DNA of 64,000 nucleotides from CBDCGJ01 sp965238305. GTDB lineage: Bacteria > Pseudomonadota > Alphaproteobacteria > GCA-2731375. The stretch covers positions 4,712,001-4,776,000 of the forward strand of contig CBDEHK010000001.1 of assembly GCA_965238305.1 (NCBI GenBank), given 5' to 3'. The notes beneath the pieces were generated by a model. It did no database searches. It had not been told where the DNA came from and was given only the letters and a program-made list of their open reading frames with translations. Below, piece by piece: positions 26,569-34,679 of this stretch (position 1 is the first letter of the stretch; each line of letters opens with the position of its first letter). The position numbers were made by a program, and so were the translations under genes.

Positions 26569-27282
26569 TTATTCATTTTGTCTTGTCCGATCATTGTTTA
26601 TGACCAGATGCACCCGGCCGCTAAAAAAAATACTGGCACCCTTTTCACCCACCCGCATACGATTGGCGGTGATAGTGCCAAGCGGACCTTCGCCTTCAAC
26701 AGGCTCGGTCGAGTATGCCGTGCCCTCACTTAAATTCACAAAGGCGCCAGCGGTATAAAGCTGATAGCCTTTGGAAGAACGAATGGCAACCGGCCCAAAC
26801 AATTCCAGGGTCAATTGGTCTTGGTTGAACAGTCCCTGTCGTGCCGTCGCTTTAACTTGATGATCAACATCAACACTTATGTCAGCACGTAAATTCGCCA
26901 GCGACACGATGCGTTGATTGTCCTTATGCTGCATGGCTGTATCGGCGGTGACAACAAATGGGCGGCCATTTTTGTCGCTGCCGACATATTTCGGGTCAAC
27001 CATGGTTTGCTGATCGGAGCCAACTCCACTGATAGATTTAAAAGTAAAAGGGATGCCTTCGCCGTCATTGTCGCCGGTGCTCCACGCGATCACCGTCAGA
27101 ATTAGCCCGGCTGCCAAAGCCACTAAAAACAATTTTAGAAGATTGACCAAACGCGTATGGCTGGCGGAACCATGTCGGCGACGGTCTGCACTATCGGCAA
27201 AATGATCAGCCAGACTTTGCCGCGACGACGGCATGTCGGAACCGTTATCCATTGCCGCGTTCATTGCATCATCCGCCGTCAT
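26569..27282 (-). CDS. lptC: LPS export protein LptC
   Basis: Inner-membrane protein that passes LPS from LptBFG to LptA. The 237-aa protein has a cytoplasmic tail of about 45 residues, one membrane helix (LLKLFLVALAAGLILTVIAW) and a periplasmic OstA-like domain (VDPKYVGSDKNGRPFVVTAD, GLFNQDQLTLELFGPVAI, GTITANRMRVGEKGASIFFSG). ATG 27282 is chosen because TGGAGG stands five bases upstream; a longer frame would overlap kdsD. Its position between kdsD and lptA confirms the call. Confidence 0.9.
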   Translation of the reverse strand: MTADDAMNAAMDNGSDMPSSRQSLADHFADSADRRRHGSASHTRLVNLLKLFLVALAAGLILTVIAWSTGDNDGEGIPFTFKSISGVGSDQQTMVDPKYVGSDKNGRPFVVTADTAMQHKDNQRIVSLANLRADISVDVDHQVKATARQGLFNQDQLTLELFGPVAIRSSKGYQLYTAGAFVNLSEGTAYSTEPVEGEGPLGTITANRMRVGEKGASIFFSGRVHLVINNDRTRQNE

Positions 27283-27307
27283 TGCCTCCAACTCGTTCGT
27301 TGCCACC

Positions 27308-28324
27308 TTAAGCCACACCGGCACGAATAATATCGTGAATATGAACCAGGCCAACCGGTCGGTCCTGGTCGGTTACAAACAGGCAAAGGACCGGTCGATC
27401 CGGTTTCTCTTCCATCACACCCAAAGCTTCTGCGGCCAATGCTTCTGGACGCACGGTCGCCGGTCCGGTGGTCATGATGTCCTGGGCCAACCGCGAGGTC
27501 AGCGCATCCGACATATTCCGGCGCAAATCGCCATCCGTGATAATGCCCAATAACGGTCCATCGACCTCGGCGATACCGACGCAACCGAAGCGCTTTTCGC
27601 TCATCACTAGAATTGCTTCACCCATCGCCGTTGTGGGGGTAACCAGCGGCAAGGCGTCGCCTTTGTGCATGATATCCTGGACCCGGAGAAAACGACGGCC
27701 CAAGCTGCCGCCGGGATGCAGAATGTGGTATTGATCAGGTGAAAAGCCACGCCGTTCCATGAGCGCAACGGCTAAACTATCACCCAAAGCCAGTTGCATC
27801 GTCGTCGAAGTGGTTGGCGCCAGACCCAATGGACAGGCCTCCGCCATCTTCGGCAATATCAGCGCGACATCAGCGGCGTTCCCCAAGGTACTATTTTCGC
27901 GTCCGACTATCGCGATCATCGGAATATGTTGAATGCGGGTAAAGGCGACAAGATCGTTAAGTTCCGAGGTCTCACCGGAATTCGACATCAATAAGACAAC
28001 ATCGTTCCTCGTGATCATGCCCATATCGCCGTGACTGGCTTCACCGGGATGGATAGCATGCGCCGGAGTGCCGGTTGAGGCCAAGGTCGCAGCAATCTTA
28101 TTTGCGATATGGCCGCTTTTGCCCATACCGGAGATCACCACCTTGCCTTTGACACCAACCATAAGGTCAACGGCGCGACTGAAATCCTGGCCAAGCGACT
28201 GCGCCAAGGCCGTTAAACTTTCCGCCTCTAAATCCAATACCCGCCGACCCGCAGCCAAATCCTGTGAAAGATTGTCTTCGGGTTGTTCTGCCGATTCACT
28301 ATCTAGGCGGCTATCTGCCGTCAT
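27308..28324 (-). CDS. kdsD: Arabinose-5-phosphate isomerase (KpsF/GutQ family)
   Basis: Converts ribulose-5-phosphate to arabinose-5-phosphate, the first step of Kdo synthesis for LPS. The 338-aa protein has an N-terminal SIS domain (about 45-185: GKVVISGMGKSGHIANKIAATLASTG, cited as landmark; HGDMGMI; SNSGET) and two CBS domains (about 215-335). A KdsC phosphatase gene is not adjacent here, unlike in Escherichia coli. It heads the lpt-rpoN run. Confidence 0.93.
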   Translation of the reverse strand: MTADSRLDSESAEQPEDNLSQDLAAGRRVLDLEAESLTALAQSLGQDFSRAVDLMVGVKGKVVISGMGKSGHIANKIAATLASTGTPAHAIHPGEASHGDMGMITRNDVVLLMSNSGETSELNDLVAFTRIQHIPMIAIVGRENSTLGNAADVALILPKMAEACPLGLAPTTSTTMQLALGDSLAVALMERRGFSPDQYHILHPGGSLGRRFLRVQDIMHKGDALPLVTPTTAMGEAILVMSEKRFGCVGIAEVDGPLLGIITDGDLRRNMSDALTSRLAQDIMTTGPATVRPEALAAEALGVMEEKPDRPVLCLFVTDQDRPVGLVHIHDIIRAGVA

Positions 28325-28379
28325 ATCGATGCCTCAAATTGTCCTAAGTGCTTATTATCCGCGCCTTTTTTCGCAAGCA

Positions 28380-28395
28380 AGCGAATATCATGCCA
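28380..28395 (-). promoter_or_regulatory. Candidate sigma-54 promoter (-24/-12) for kdsD-lpt-rpoN
   Basis: Minus strand reads TGGCATG-ATAT-TCGCT. The invariant GG and GC are exactly ten bases apart, and the flanks match TGGCACG-N4-TTGCW at all but two positions. It lies about 55 bases before kdsD. It suggests the operon containing rpoN is itself sigma-54 responsive. Confidence 0.45.
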
Positions 28396-28412
28396 GATTT
28401 GGACTTTAAATG

Positions 28413-28441
28413 AGTATGAACCGACAAAGTAGCAAGGTCAA
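28413..28441 (-). promoter_or_regulatory. Candidate sigma-70 promoter upstream of kdsD
   Basis: Minus strand TTGACC (28436-28441) and CATACT (28413-28418) are 17 bases apart, just upstream of the sigma-54-like element. The two could provide constitutive and conditional transcription of the same operon. Confidence 0.45.
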
Positions 28442-28467
28442 ACTGCGGCAACAGAGCCCGCGATCAT

Positions 28468-29082
28468 TTAGGAATGGGCAAAAATATCCGTTTCCGGCCA
28501 GCCCGCAAGATCCAGTTCTGCCCGTGTCGGTATGAATTCGAAACAGGCCTGGGCCAAATGACTGCGGCCTTCCCGAGCCAACATATCCTGCAACTTCTCG
28601 CGCAGACGATGCAAATAGAGGACGTCCGAGGCGGCATAGGTTTTCTGTGCGTCGGATAGTTCGCCGGCGCCCCAATCGGAGGATTGCTGCTGCTTGGAAA
28701 TGTCAATCGCCAGCAGTTCTTTGCACAAATCCTTTAGACCGTGACGGTCGGTATAGGTCCGTACCAACTTCGAGGCGATCTTGGTGCAATAAATCGGCTT
28801 GCAGGTAACGCCCAGATACTGCTGGATGACCGCGACATCGAAGCGGGCAAAATGGAAAATTTTCAAGACCGCCGGATCGGCCAGCAAGCGGCTTAGATTA
28901 GGCGCTTCGCTCTGCCCTTGCGCGATCTGCACCAAATAACATTCCCCGTCGCCCGGCGACAATTGCACCAAACACAACCGGTCGCGGTGCGGATCCAGCC
29001 CCATGGTTTCAGAATCGACGGCCACCATATCGCCCAACTCCAGACCGTCCGGCAGATCGCCTTGGTAAAAGTGAATACCCAT
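28468..29082 (-). CDS. Ribonuclease D-type 3'-5' exonuclease
   Basis: DEDDy-family exonuclease of 204 aa, the short alphaproteobacterial form that lacks HRDC domains. Motif I is VAVDSETMGLDPHRDRL (Asp and Glu), motif II FARFDVAVIQQYLG, and motif III YAASDVLYLHRL with the YxxxD pair. It probably trims the 3' ends of structured RNAs such as tRNA precursors. It lies upstream of kdsD on the same strand with a 143-base gap, and divergent from the cinA-like gene. Confidence 0.9.
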   Translation of the reverse strand: MGIHFYQGDLPDGLELGDMVAVDSETMGLDPHRDRLCLVQLSPGDGECYLVQIAQGQSEAPNLSRLLADPAVLKIFHFARFDVAVIQQYLGVTCKPIYCTKIASKLVRTYTDRHGLKDLCKELLAIDISKQQQSSDWGAGELSDAQKTYAASDVLYLHRLREKLQDMLAREGRSHLAQACFEFIPTRAELDLAGWPETDIFAHS

Positions 29083-29175
29083 ACGCTATTCCATTCTTCA
29101 TTTTGTTGTGCGCGCATTTTCCGCGAAGCACGAAGGATTGGCAACCACGTTTCGCAAAGTTTGACGAATTGGCCG

Positions 29176-29196
29176 GCTAGGCTAAGCTAAGCTAAG
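29176..29196 (+). repeat. Short tandem repeat GCTAA x3 (plus one GCTAG)
   Basis: GCTAG followed by three copies of GCTAA and a G lie in the gap between the divergent RNase D and cinA-like genes, about 25 bases before the cinA-like start. Pentamer repeats can change copy number by slippage and so alter promoter or leader spacing. Confidence 0.6.
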
Positions 29197-29219
29197 GATC
29201 GCAAAAGGAGTGAATAGAG

Positions 29220-29714
29220 ATGCAAGCATTGATAGAGATGGGCCGCGGCGTTGGAGAGTTGTTAAAGGACCGCGGGGAAACCGTGGCAATCTCAGAATCG
29301 TCTTCCGGTGGCTTGATCTCGGCGGCGCTCCTGGCCGTGCCCGGCGCCTCGCGCTATTACAAAGGCGGCGGCATCGTCTATACCGCCCGCGCCATGCACA
29401 CAATCCTGCAGCTCGATCTAAAAACCCACAAGGGCATCCGCTCTTCCAGCGAACCCTATGCCGAGCTAGCCGCCACCGCGATCCGCAGCCGGTTTTCCGC
29501 CACCTGGGGTCTTAGCGAAACCGGCGCGGCGGGTCCGAATGGCAATCCATATGGCGACGCCTCCGGCCATAGCTGCCTAGCCATCGCCGGCCCCAGCAAA
29601 CGCGTCATCACCATAGAAACCGGCAACGAAAACCGCGAAGCCAACATGTGGAAATTCGCCGAAGAAGCACTGAACTTATTTGCGGCGGTGTTGGGGGAGG
29701 ATACGCAAAAATGA
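29220..29714 (+). CDS. CinA C-terminal domain protein (nicotinamide-nucleotide amidase-like)
   Basis: A stand-alone CinA C-terminal (PncC-like) domain of 164 aa. Family members deamidate nicotinamide mononucleotide. The usual AESCTGG active-site loop is ISESSSGGLIS here, keeping the Glu-Ser pair; the second conserved region reads SETGAAGPNGNPYG. A YKGGGIVYTARA strand follows the first motif, where canonical proteins have a longer YGVxSYSNxAK-type loop. It is therefore a divergent member. ATG 29220 follows AAAAGGAG. Its end overlaps the convergent glycosyltransferase gene by 39 bases. Confidence 0.75.
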   Translation: MQALIEMGRGVGELLKDRGETVAISESSSGGLISAALLAVPGASRYYKGGGIVYTARAMHTILQLDLKTHKGIRSSSEPYAELAATAIRSRFSATWGLSETGAAGPNGNPYGDASGHSCLAIAGPSKRVITIETGNENREANMWKFAEEALNLFAAVLGEDTQK

Positions 29715-30809
29715 TTTTGCAACCGCTTCTTTACTCATATACCGCGACAAGTTCTCCCCATCGACTGTGACCGGTTGACGTATCGCCTCACGAACAGCAT
29801 TTGCGAGGGCACTCGCATCCGCTGGTGGGATGAGTATTAAACCCGATGACAATTTCGACGCTAGTTCATTAATTCCGGGGCCGTGACGCGTGATCACTGG
29901 TCGTCCCGCCATCAGACATTGGCCAACTTTGTTCGGAATAACGTTGGCCGCTTTTTCGCTGTTTGAAAATACACCAAGTGTGACGGTTGAGGCATGAATA
30001 TAGTCAATTAGCCTTTCATATTCTACCCAGTCTATCCAAGTAAGGCGATCAATTGGAAAAGCCGCCAAATTCTTGCGTATTAGCGGGGCTTCTTGACCGT
30101 CACCGATTAGCACCCAATTGATCGGTTCTTCGGACAATTGGCGCGCGGCATCAATGATTGTCGAAATTCCATGCAATGGTATGAACTTGCCGTAAAATAG
30201 AACCTGGCTGTTTTGGGTCTCCTGCGGTTGTGAAGGAAAATAGGTTTCCTCAACACCGACAAAGATTGGGTAGACTTTGTTTACAGGCAGTGAATACTTC
30301 TGTTCGAAATACGCAGCATGGGCCGCAGTATCCAATATAATAATGTCTGCAGCGCGACACGCCAACCAATCGACAAAAAAGGCCAGTCGACCAACTGGAT
30401 GGCGTGAAGAAAAAAGTTGCCTATCTTCGACGATCGTACTGTAGGCGGAAATGAACGCATCCCAGACAACCGTCGCACCACGCATTTTGGCAAATGGGTA
30501 AAGGATCAGTACGTCTAGATGGCCAGGATAATTTACAACTACGACGTCATGAACTGGTAGGCGCAAATATTTTGAAATTAAAGTCAACATTGTCCAAAGC
30601 CATATAGCGCACAATCGTCCATATTTTATTAGACTACGTTTTTTCGACTTGTCACCAACTACAGTCCAAATGTCCTGTTGGCATTTCAATACTTTCAAAC
30701 CACATTCAGCAAGTCCGGATTGTAAAATACGCGTCCTCGCATTCGATTGATCCGCAGCTCCAAAGAAAATCATTGGATTAGACAAAGTCGCAGTCCAGTG
30801 CTCAACCAT
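29676..30809 (-). CDS. Glycosyltransferase (GT4-like)
   Basis: A 377-aa protein, probably a GT-B glycosyltransferase for a surface glycan. The C-terminal half has the nucleotide-sugar domain: VLFYGKFIPLHGISTIIDAARQL, WVLIGDGQEAPLI, VTLGVFSNSEKAANVIPNKVGQCLMAGRPVITR, in which the E...PNK segment binds donor. The N-terminal half contains VVVNYPGHLDVLILYPFAK. ATG 30809 gives an 8-base overlap with the upstream methyltransferase, the same overlap seen between the two genes before it. The gene is AT-richer than the housekeeping blocks. Donor and acceptor are unknown. Confidence 0.75.
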   Translation of the reverse strand: MVEHWTATLSNPMIFFGAADQSNARTRILQSGLAECGLKVLKCQQDIWTVVGDKSKKRSLIKYGRLCAIWLWTMLTLISKYLRLPVHDVVVVNYPGHLDVLILYPFAKMRGATVVWDAFISAYSTIVEDRQLFSSRHPVGRLAFFVDWLACRAADIIILDTAAHAAYFEQKYSLPVNKVYPIFVGVEETYFPSQPQETQNSQVLFYGKFIPLHGISTIIDAARQLSEEPINWVLIGDGQEAPLIRKNLAAFPIDRLTWIDWVEYERLIDYIHASTVTLGVFSNSEKAANVIPNKVGQCLMAGRPVITRHGPGINELASKLSSGLILIPPADASALANAVREAIRQPVTVDGENLSRYMSKEAVAKSFLRILPQHRRK

Positions 30810-31626
30810 CTGAATTAGTTTTTTTCGCGATAACCAGGTAACCTGGCGATAGGTCAAGTGATAAAAACGGTTGTTGTAGTAATATTCCGAACTTAACGAT
30901 CAGCCTGCCAACAACACTATTCATCAAAGAAAAATATTTATTTTCAAGGGACCGGTCAGAGCCACTTTCAGCGGTTTTTTCAGCGATCGACTGTCCATTC
31001 TGAATCGCATTTTTCACTGACCTTTCGTGTAGCTTTCTGCGTATGATTTTCAAAATATTAGTAGAAGGAAAACCGTAATGTTCAAAAGCAACAATTTCAT
31101 AATTCTGTTCAGTCAATAACTTGATCAATAATTTTCTCTCGTAGCGCCTCACGTGCCCGGCATTCTCATCTAGTATATCCCACATTCGCTGATGTGCTGG
31201 AACTGACAAAATAAGCAACCCGCCTGGTTTCAACCACCCGCCCCACCGAGTAAGTGCTTCAATATCGTCTTCGATATGTTCTAAGACTTCACAAGCAATA
31301 ATTGTATCAAAAAAATCCAACCAGTCATTGTCGGGTTCCACGTTTAGAGTAATTTTAGCACCCAGCGCACTCCAAATTTTTCGACATAGAACTTGCGCCG
31401 ATTCAGACGTTTCGAGCCCAGTAGACATATGTCCGCGCACGGTCAATTCTGACAGTAGAGCACCTGAACCGCAGCCAATTTCGAGTAATCGACCAGGTAT
31501 TTGTGAATCAAGATGTTTCAGCACTCTGTGCCGTCTGAACAAATAATTTGGCGCCGGGACCCAGTTTAAAGCACGAGCGACGGGCCCAAAATCTGGATCA
31601 ATATAAACAGACGCATTGTTAGTCAT
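30802..31626 (-). CDS. Class I SAM-dependent methyltransferase
   Basis: A 274-aa methyltransferase with motif I LLEIGCGSGALLSELTVRG, an acidic end of strand 2 (GLETSE), and IIACEVLEHIED followed by LKPGGLLILSVPAHQ as motifs II and III. A hydrophobic C-terminal stretch suggests contact with a membrane substrate. ATG 31626 overlaps the upstream gene by eight bases. Flanking glycosyltransferase and membrane genes point to modification of a lipid-linked sugar. Confidence 0.8.
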   Translation of the reverse strand: MTNNASVYIDPDFGPVARALNWVPAPNYLFRRHRVLKHLDSQIPGRLLEIGCGSGALLSELTVRGHMSTGLETSESAQVLCRKIWSALGAKITLNVEPDNDWLDFFDTIIACEVLEHIEDDIEALTRWGGWLKPGGLLILSVPAHQRMWDILDENAGHVRRYERKLLIKLLTEQNYEIVAFEHYGFPSTNILKIIRRKLHERSVKNAIQNGQSIAEKTAESGSDRSLENKYFSLMNSVVGRLIVKFGILLQQPFLSLDLSPGYLVIAKKTNSDG

Positions 31627-32005
31627 GGGGAATCCTACGCATTGACAATACCGGCACTCCCAGATTTGCTGTATCAAACCTTATAAGAGTAATAATGCGG
31701 TCTATGTTAAAAGCCAGAAATTCAACAATCGGATACATCGCCACCAATTCGGCCAGCAGCGCTGCTGCAGCCTTACGAATACCAATTCGGACAACGACAA
31801 GAACGGTAATCGAAGAAAGAATTTCAGCTCCACCCATCATTATGGCGACCACCCAATCTTTCGGTATAACTAAAACTTCAAGACAGAAAACTAACCGCCA
31901 AGCAAAAACAAATATTATGATTGCCTTAATATGAAAATTGGCAAACCCACCCAGCAAGCTGTCTGTCAATTTGTATATTTTACCCAAAATAGTTATTGAA
32001 GCCAT
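31619..32005 (-). CDS. Small multi-spanning membrane protein
   Basis: An unrecognised 128-aa protein with about three to four hydrophobic segments (AIIIFVFAWRLVFCLEVLVI, WVVAIMMGGAEILSSITVLVVV, AALLAELVAMYPIVEFLAF). ATG 32005 is chosen over GTG 32023 because GGAC lies close upstream. It is the first gene of a three-gene set with tight overlaps. Its size is like that of GtrA-type lipid-sugar flippases, but no family signature is visible. Confidence 0.5.
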   Translation of the reverse strand: MASITILGKIYKLTDSLLGGFANFHIKAIIIFVFAWRLVFCLEVLVIPKDWVVAIMMGGAEILSSITVLVVVRIGIRKAAAALLAELVAMYPIVEFLAFNIDRIITLIRFDTANLGVPVLSMRRIPHD

Positions 32006-32418
32006 AAGTCCAGTCTGCGCCACAATAGTTAGCGTATTATTTTTGCAATATTACGCCGATAATTATAGCGCTAGCAGCCATCCACATCAATGCGGACAGA
32101 GTGCTGTTCTCCCTAGATCGTAATTCATTTTGGAGTTAGGGCGTTCCACCGGTTCAACGGAGACACTACTGAGATGCAGAAATTCAAAACGCCGCTATGT
32201 TGTCAAAATTGGAAGTGTCGAGTGGTTGGAGAAAATAATTCTTCTGAAAATAGTGCGATTATGTATGATTGTGCCGAGATTGAATATCACATGGGAAAGA
32301 TTATCCAAACCTAGTTGACAAATATCAAACCAAATTACCTCAATTAATATACGACGAATTTTCCTATACTTCGCTGGTAACAAAGGCCTTTCTTCAAGAA
32401 AGAAAACAAAGGTAAACC
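32006..32418. other. AT-rich intergenic region (413 bp), no supported gene
   Basis: This gap separates the minus-strand membrane-protein gene from the plus-strand methyltransferase. Short plus-strand frames (for example from ATG 32173) have no recognisable product. Promoters for both divergent genes should lie here, but I cannot choose among many AT-rich hexamers. Confidence 0.4.
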
Positions 32419-33141
32419 ATGAAATTCTTCGACATCCTCCGCCTTGGCATTAGAAGGCATCGGTCGCCGGAAGATTATCGCATCTTGCAAAATTATTTAG
32501 CTGAAATCACCATAGATGAACTAAATAAATTTGGCATAAATCTAAACAAGTGCGACGTCCTGGAGATTGGAGCCGGTCCAGGTGGGTATTCACCGTTATT
32601 ATTCGAGGAAGCTAAATCTTTCATTGCCAGTGACATGTTTCCAGACCCGTTTTTCGATAATAGTCCAATTCCTTTCCGCCAATTCGACGTCTGCGCAGAG
32701 TTTCCGTTCGAAAACGAATCTTTTGATTTGATTTATTGCAGTAGTCTTATCGAACATTTGGCGAAACCGGATATAATGTTGGCCCAATGCCGCCGTGTGC
32801 TTCGCCCTGGCGGTGCTTTGTTTGTAACGTTCCCGCCCTTCTACTCGCTAGCGATGATGGGCGGGCATACTTTCAAGCCGTTTCATATGCTAGGCGAACG
32901 GCTCTCACTCTTCGTACATAATAAACTACACAATGATAATGTTACAAGTTACGCCGATTGTTATGGGGGATATGGACTTTATCCACTATCGATTGCCGAT
33001 GTTAGCCACATGATCGTTAATGCCAATTTTCGAATTACCGATATCTACCCTCGCATGCAGCCGTTTAACACATGTCACCTACCCGGCATTCTCAAAGATT
33101 TGACCACATGGCATGCATGCTATATCGCACGACCAGTTTGA
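32419..33141 (+). CDS. SAM-dependent methyltransferase
   Basis: A 240-aa class I methyltransferase. Motif I is VLEIGAGPGGYSPLLFEEA; later motifs are FDLIYCSSLIEHLAKPD and CRRVLRPGGALFVTFPP. The C-terminal part is longer than the minimal fold and contains a histidine-rich loop (HTFKPFHMLGERL). It lies alone in the AT-rich glycan region. The substrate is unknown; sugar or glycolipid O-methylation is the most economical guess. Confidence 0.8.
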   Translation: MKFFDILRLGIRRHRSPEDYRILQNYLAEITIDELNKFGINLNKCDVLEIGAGPGGYSPLLFEEAKSFIASDMFPDPFFDNSPIPFRQFDVCAEFPFENESFDLIYCSSLIEHLAKPDIMLAQCRRVLRPGGALFVTFPPFYSLAMMGGHTFKPFHMLGERLSLFVHNKLHNDNVTSYADCYGGYGLYPLSIADVSHMIVNANFRITDIYPRMQPFNTCHLPGILKDLTTWHACYIARPV

Positions 33142-33177
33142 TCAGCCACAATCAAAGCAATTTTCTTGGGGCTGATC
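33140..33177 (+). repeat. 8-bp inverted repeat at the end of the methyltransferase gene
   Basis: GATCAGCC (33140-33147) and GGCTGATC (33170-33177) are perfect complements separated by 22 bases and overlap the stop codon. There is no T-run, so it is a weak terminator candidate; it could also be a protein-binding or recombination relic. Confidence 0.35.
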
Positions 33178-33506
33178 CAAATAACAGCGTTCTGAAGATA
33201 GCAAAATAGCTATAAGACGGCACCAGAGCTTTGCTCAAGTTTTCCCGACTTCATGCAAACTAGTTCCACCACTTTACAGAATTTGCCAGTCTAGAACCTT
33301 TTTAAACGGAATTTTGAAAACACAGCACCCTCGCGCTTGCTACTAAATCCTTCCGATTAACCCGAGGCGCGTTAGGTGCCAAAATAACGACCCGCTACTC
33401 TCTCCGCTAGATATTGTGCGAGGTTCAAAATGGAAGGAACTGCAAATTTGCCTATCCTACTGGCGTTATGAGACCAATAGACGAATTACCCTTTTCCGTA
33501 CATTAG
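33142..33506. other. AT-rich intergenic region (365 bp), no supported gene
   Basis: This lies between the end of the methyltransferase gene and the convergent flippase-like gene. I see no reading frame with a ribosome site, no tRNA-like fold and no transposase remnant. Its composition and lack of content fit a degraded or recently shuffled stretch. Confidence 0.4.
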
Positions 33507-34457
33507 TCATATTTTTTTTGCGGCCCGGCTAGACAAAATCAAAGCGCCGAAAAACATTATCATCTCACCGCCAACCGAGACAATTCGATGTAATATTGCC
33601 GCAGTTAGCGCTCCACCGGGACCGAGATATGGTGATAGTCCGGCCACCAGAATTGCATCGCGTACTCCAATTCCGCCCGGAGAACCAGGGCTGATGTAAC
33701 CAATAACCCATGCCGAAGTGAACACTGAAATACAAGTCAACAGGTCTAACTCAGAAGTTTCGCCCAAGCCAAAAATAACAGCAAAAAGACTCACACCGCC
33801 AAGGGCCAAGCTGAAAATTGTGCTGCCAATAGAAACAAAATATACTGCAGTACTATTTACAATTTCCGACGCCGAAATTCCAAACCAAACTGAAAGTCTA
33901 GTTGGCATCCATCGAAAACACTGATGAAATATTAATGGTGCAACAACAACTGCAAGAATTAAAACACCGCCCAAACTCATGGTATATTCGACAAGCTCAT
34001 CCGGAATGTAGCGATTGAGCAGACTATGGCCAGTGACAAAAATAAATCCAAGTAAAAAGATGGATGCAAGAAAAATACATATCGATTCAAACAGTAAAGC
34101 AATAATTGCCAGCCGTCGTTCAGCACCCATTTTCCGTGCTAATTCAACACGACCAACAAAATTGCCGATATTACCCGGTAAGTATTTGCCAATTTGTGTG
34201 AGCGAGACATTCGATAATGCTTGCGAATAGGAAAAATCTGTTCTCACCTGTGCAAGCGCCAGTTTCCATATCAATGCAATTAGAAAAGTGGAAGCGGCAC
34301 TGCTTGCGACAGCTAGTAGCAAACTGACCACCAGTCTCGCACCCCAATCCAGATCAGGAAGTCGTCCCCATTCCTGCACAAATAAGCTAATGAGAAAACC
34401 TAGCGAAACCAGCGTGAAGGCAATACCAAGTACCTTCCAAATCCGGTTTTTTGTCAA
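33507..34457 (-). CDS. Lysylphosphatidylglycerol-synthase-like flippase domain membrane protein
   Basis: A 316-aa integral membrane protein with about eight helices. It matches the LPG synthase transmembrane/UPF0104 type seen in glycan clusters: KIGKYLPGNIGNFVGRVELARKMG-like segment (here QIGKYLPGNIGNFVGR) and the conserved GYISPGSPGGIGVRDAILVAGL near the C-terminus. Such proteins may flip lipid-linked sugars or act as accessory subunits. TTG 34457 is used since GGAGGGG stands in the right place and no ATG is available. Confidence 0.75.
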   Translation of the reverse strand: MTKNRIWKVLGIAFTLVSLGFLISLFVQEWGRLPDLDWGARLVVSLLLAVASSAASTFLIALIWKLALAQVRTDFSYSQALSNVSLTQIGKYLPGNIGNFVGRVELARKMGAERRLAIIALLFESICIFLASIFLLGFIFVTGHSLLNRYIPDELVEYTMSLGGVLILAVVVAPLIFHQCFRWMPTRLSVWFGISASEIVNSTAVYFVSIGSTIFSLALGGVSLFAVIFGLGETSELDLLTCISVFTSAWVIGYISPGSPGGIGVRDAILVAGLSPYLGPGGALTAAILHRIVSVGGEMIMFFGALILSSRAAKKI

Positions 34458-34679
34458 GTTTTATCCCCTCCGTCTACAAACACGCTATTATGAATGAAGA
34501 ATTTGTCACGACCAATCAATCACCTAAGAACAGGCGGTAAATTTACCAAATTTAGTTGTCGTTCCTGATTATATCTATCGCCTCAGTGTCTAGAACTTCA
34601 ATCAATTAGGTGAATCATCAATAATTCGCAACTGCTATGCCGTATCAACAAGGGAAATTATTTACGCTGGCAGGCAATT

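Noticed and set aside
32100..32320. Possible insertion-sequence remnant or small protein near 32.1-32.3 kb
   Set aside because: No terminal inverted repeats, target duplication or transposase motif could be seen; only short, unconvincing frames.
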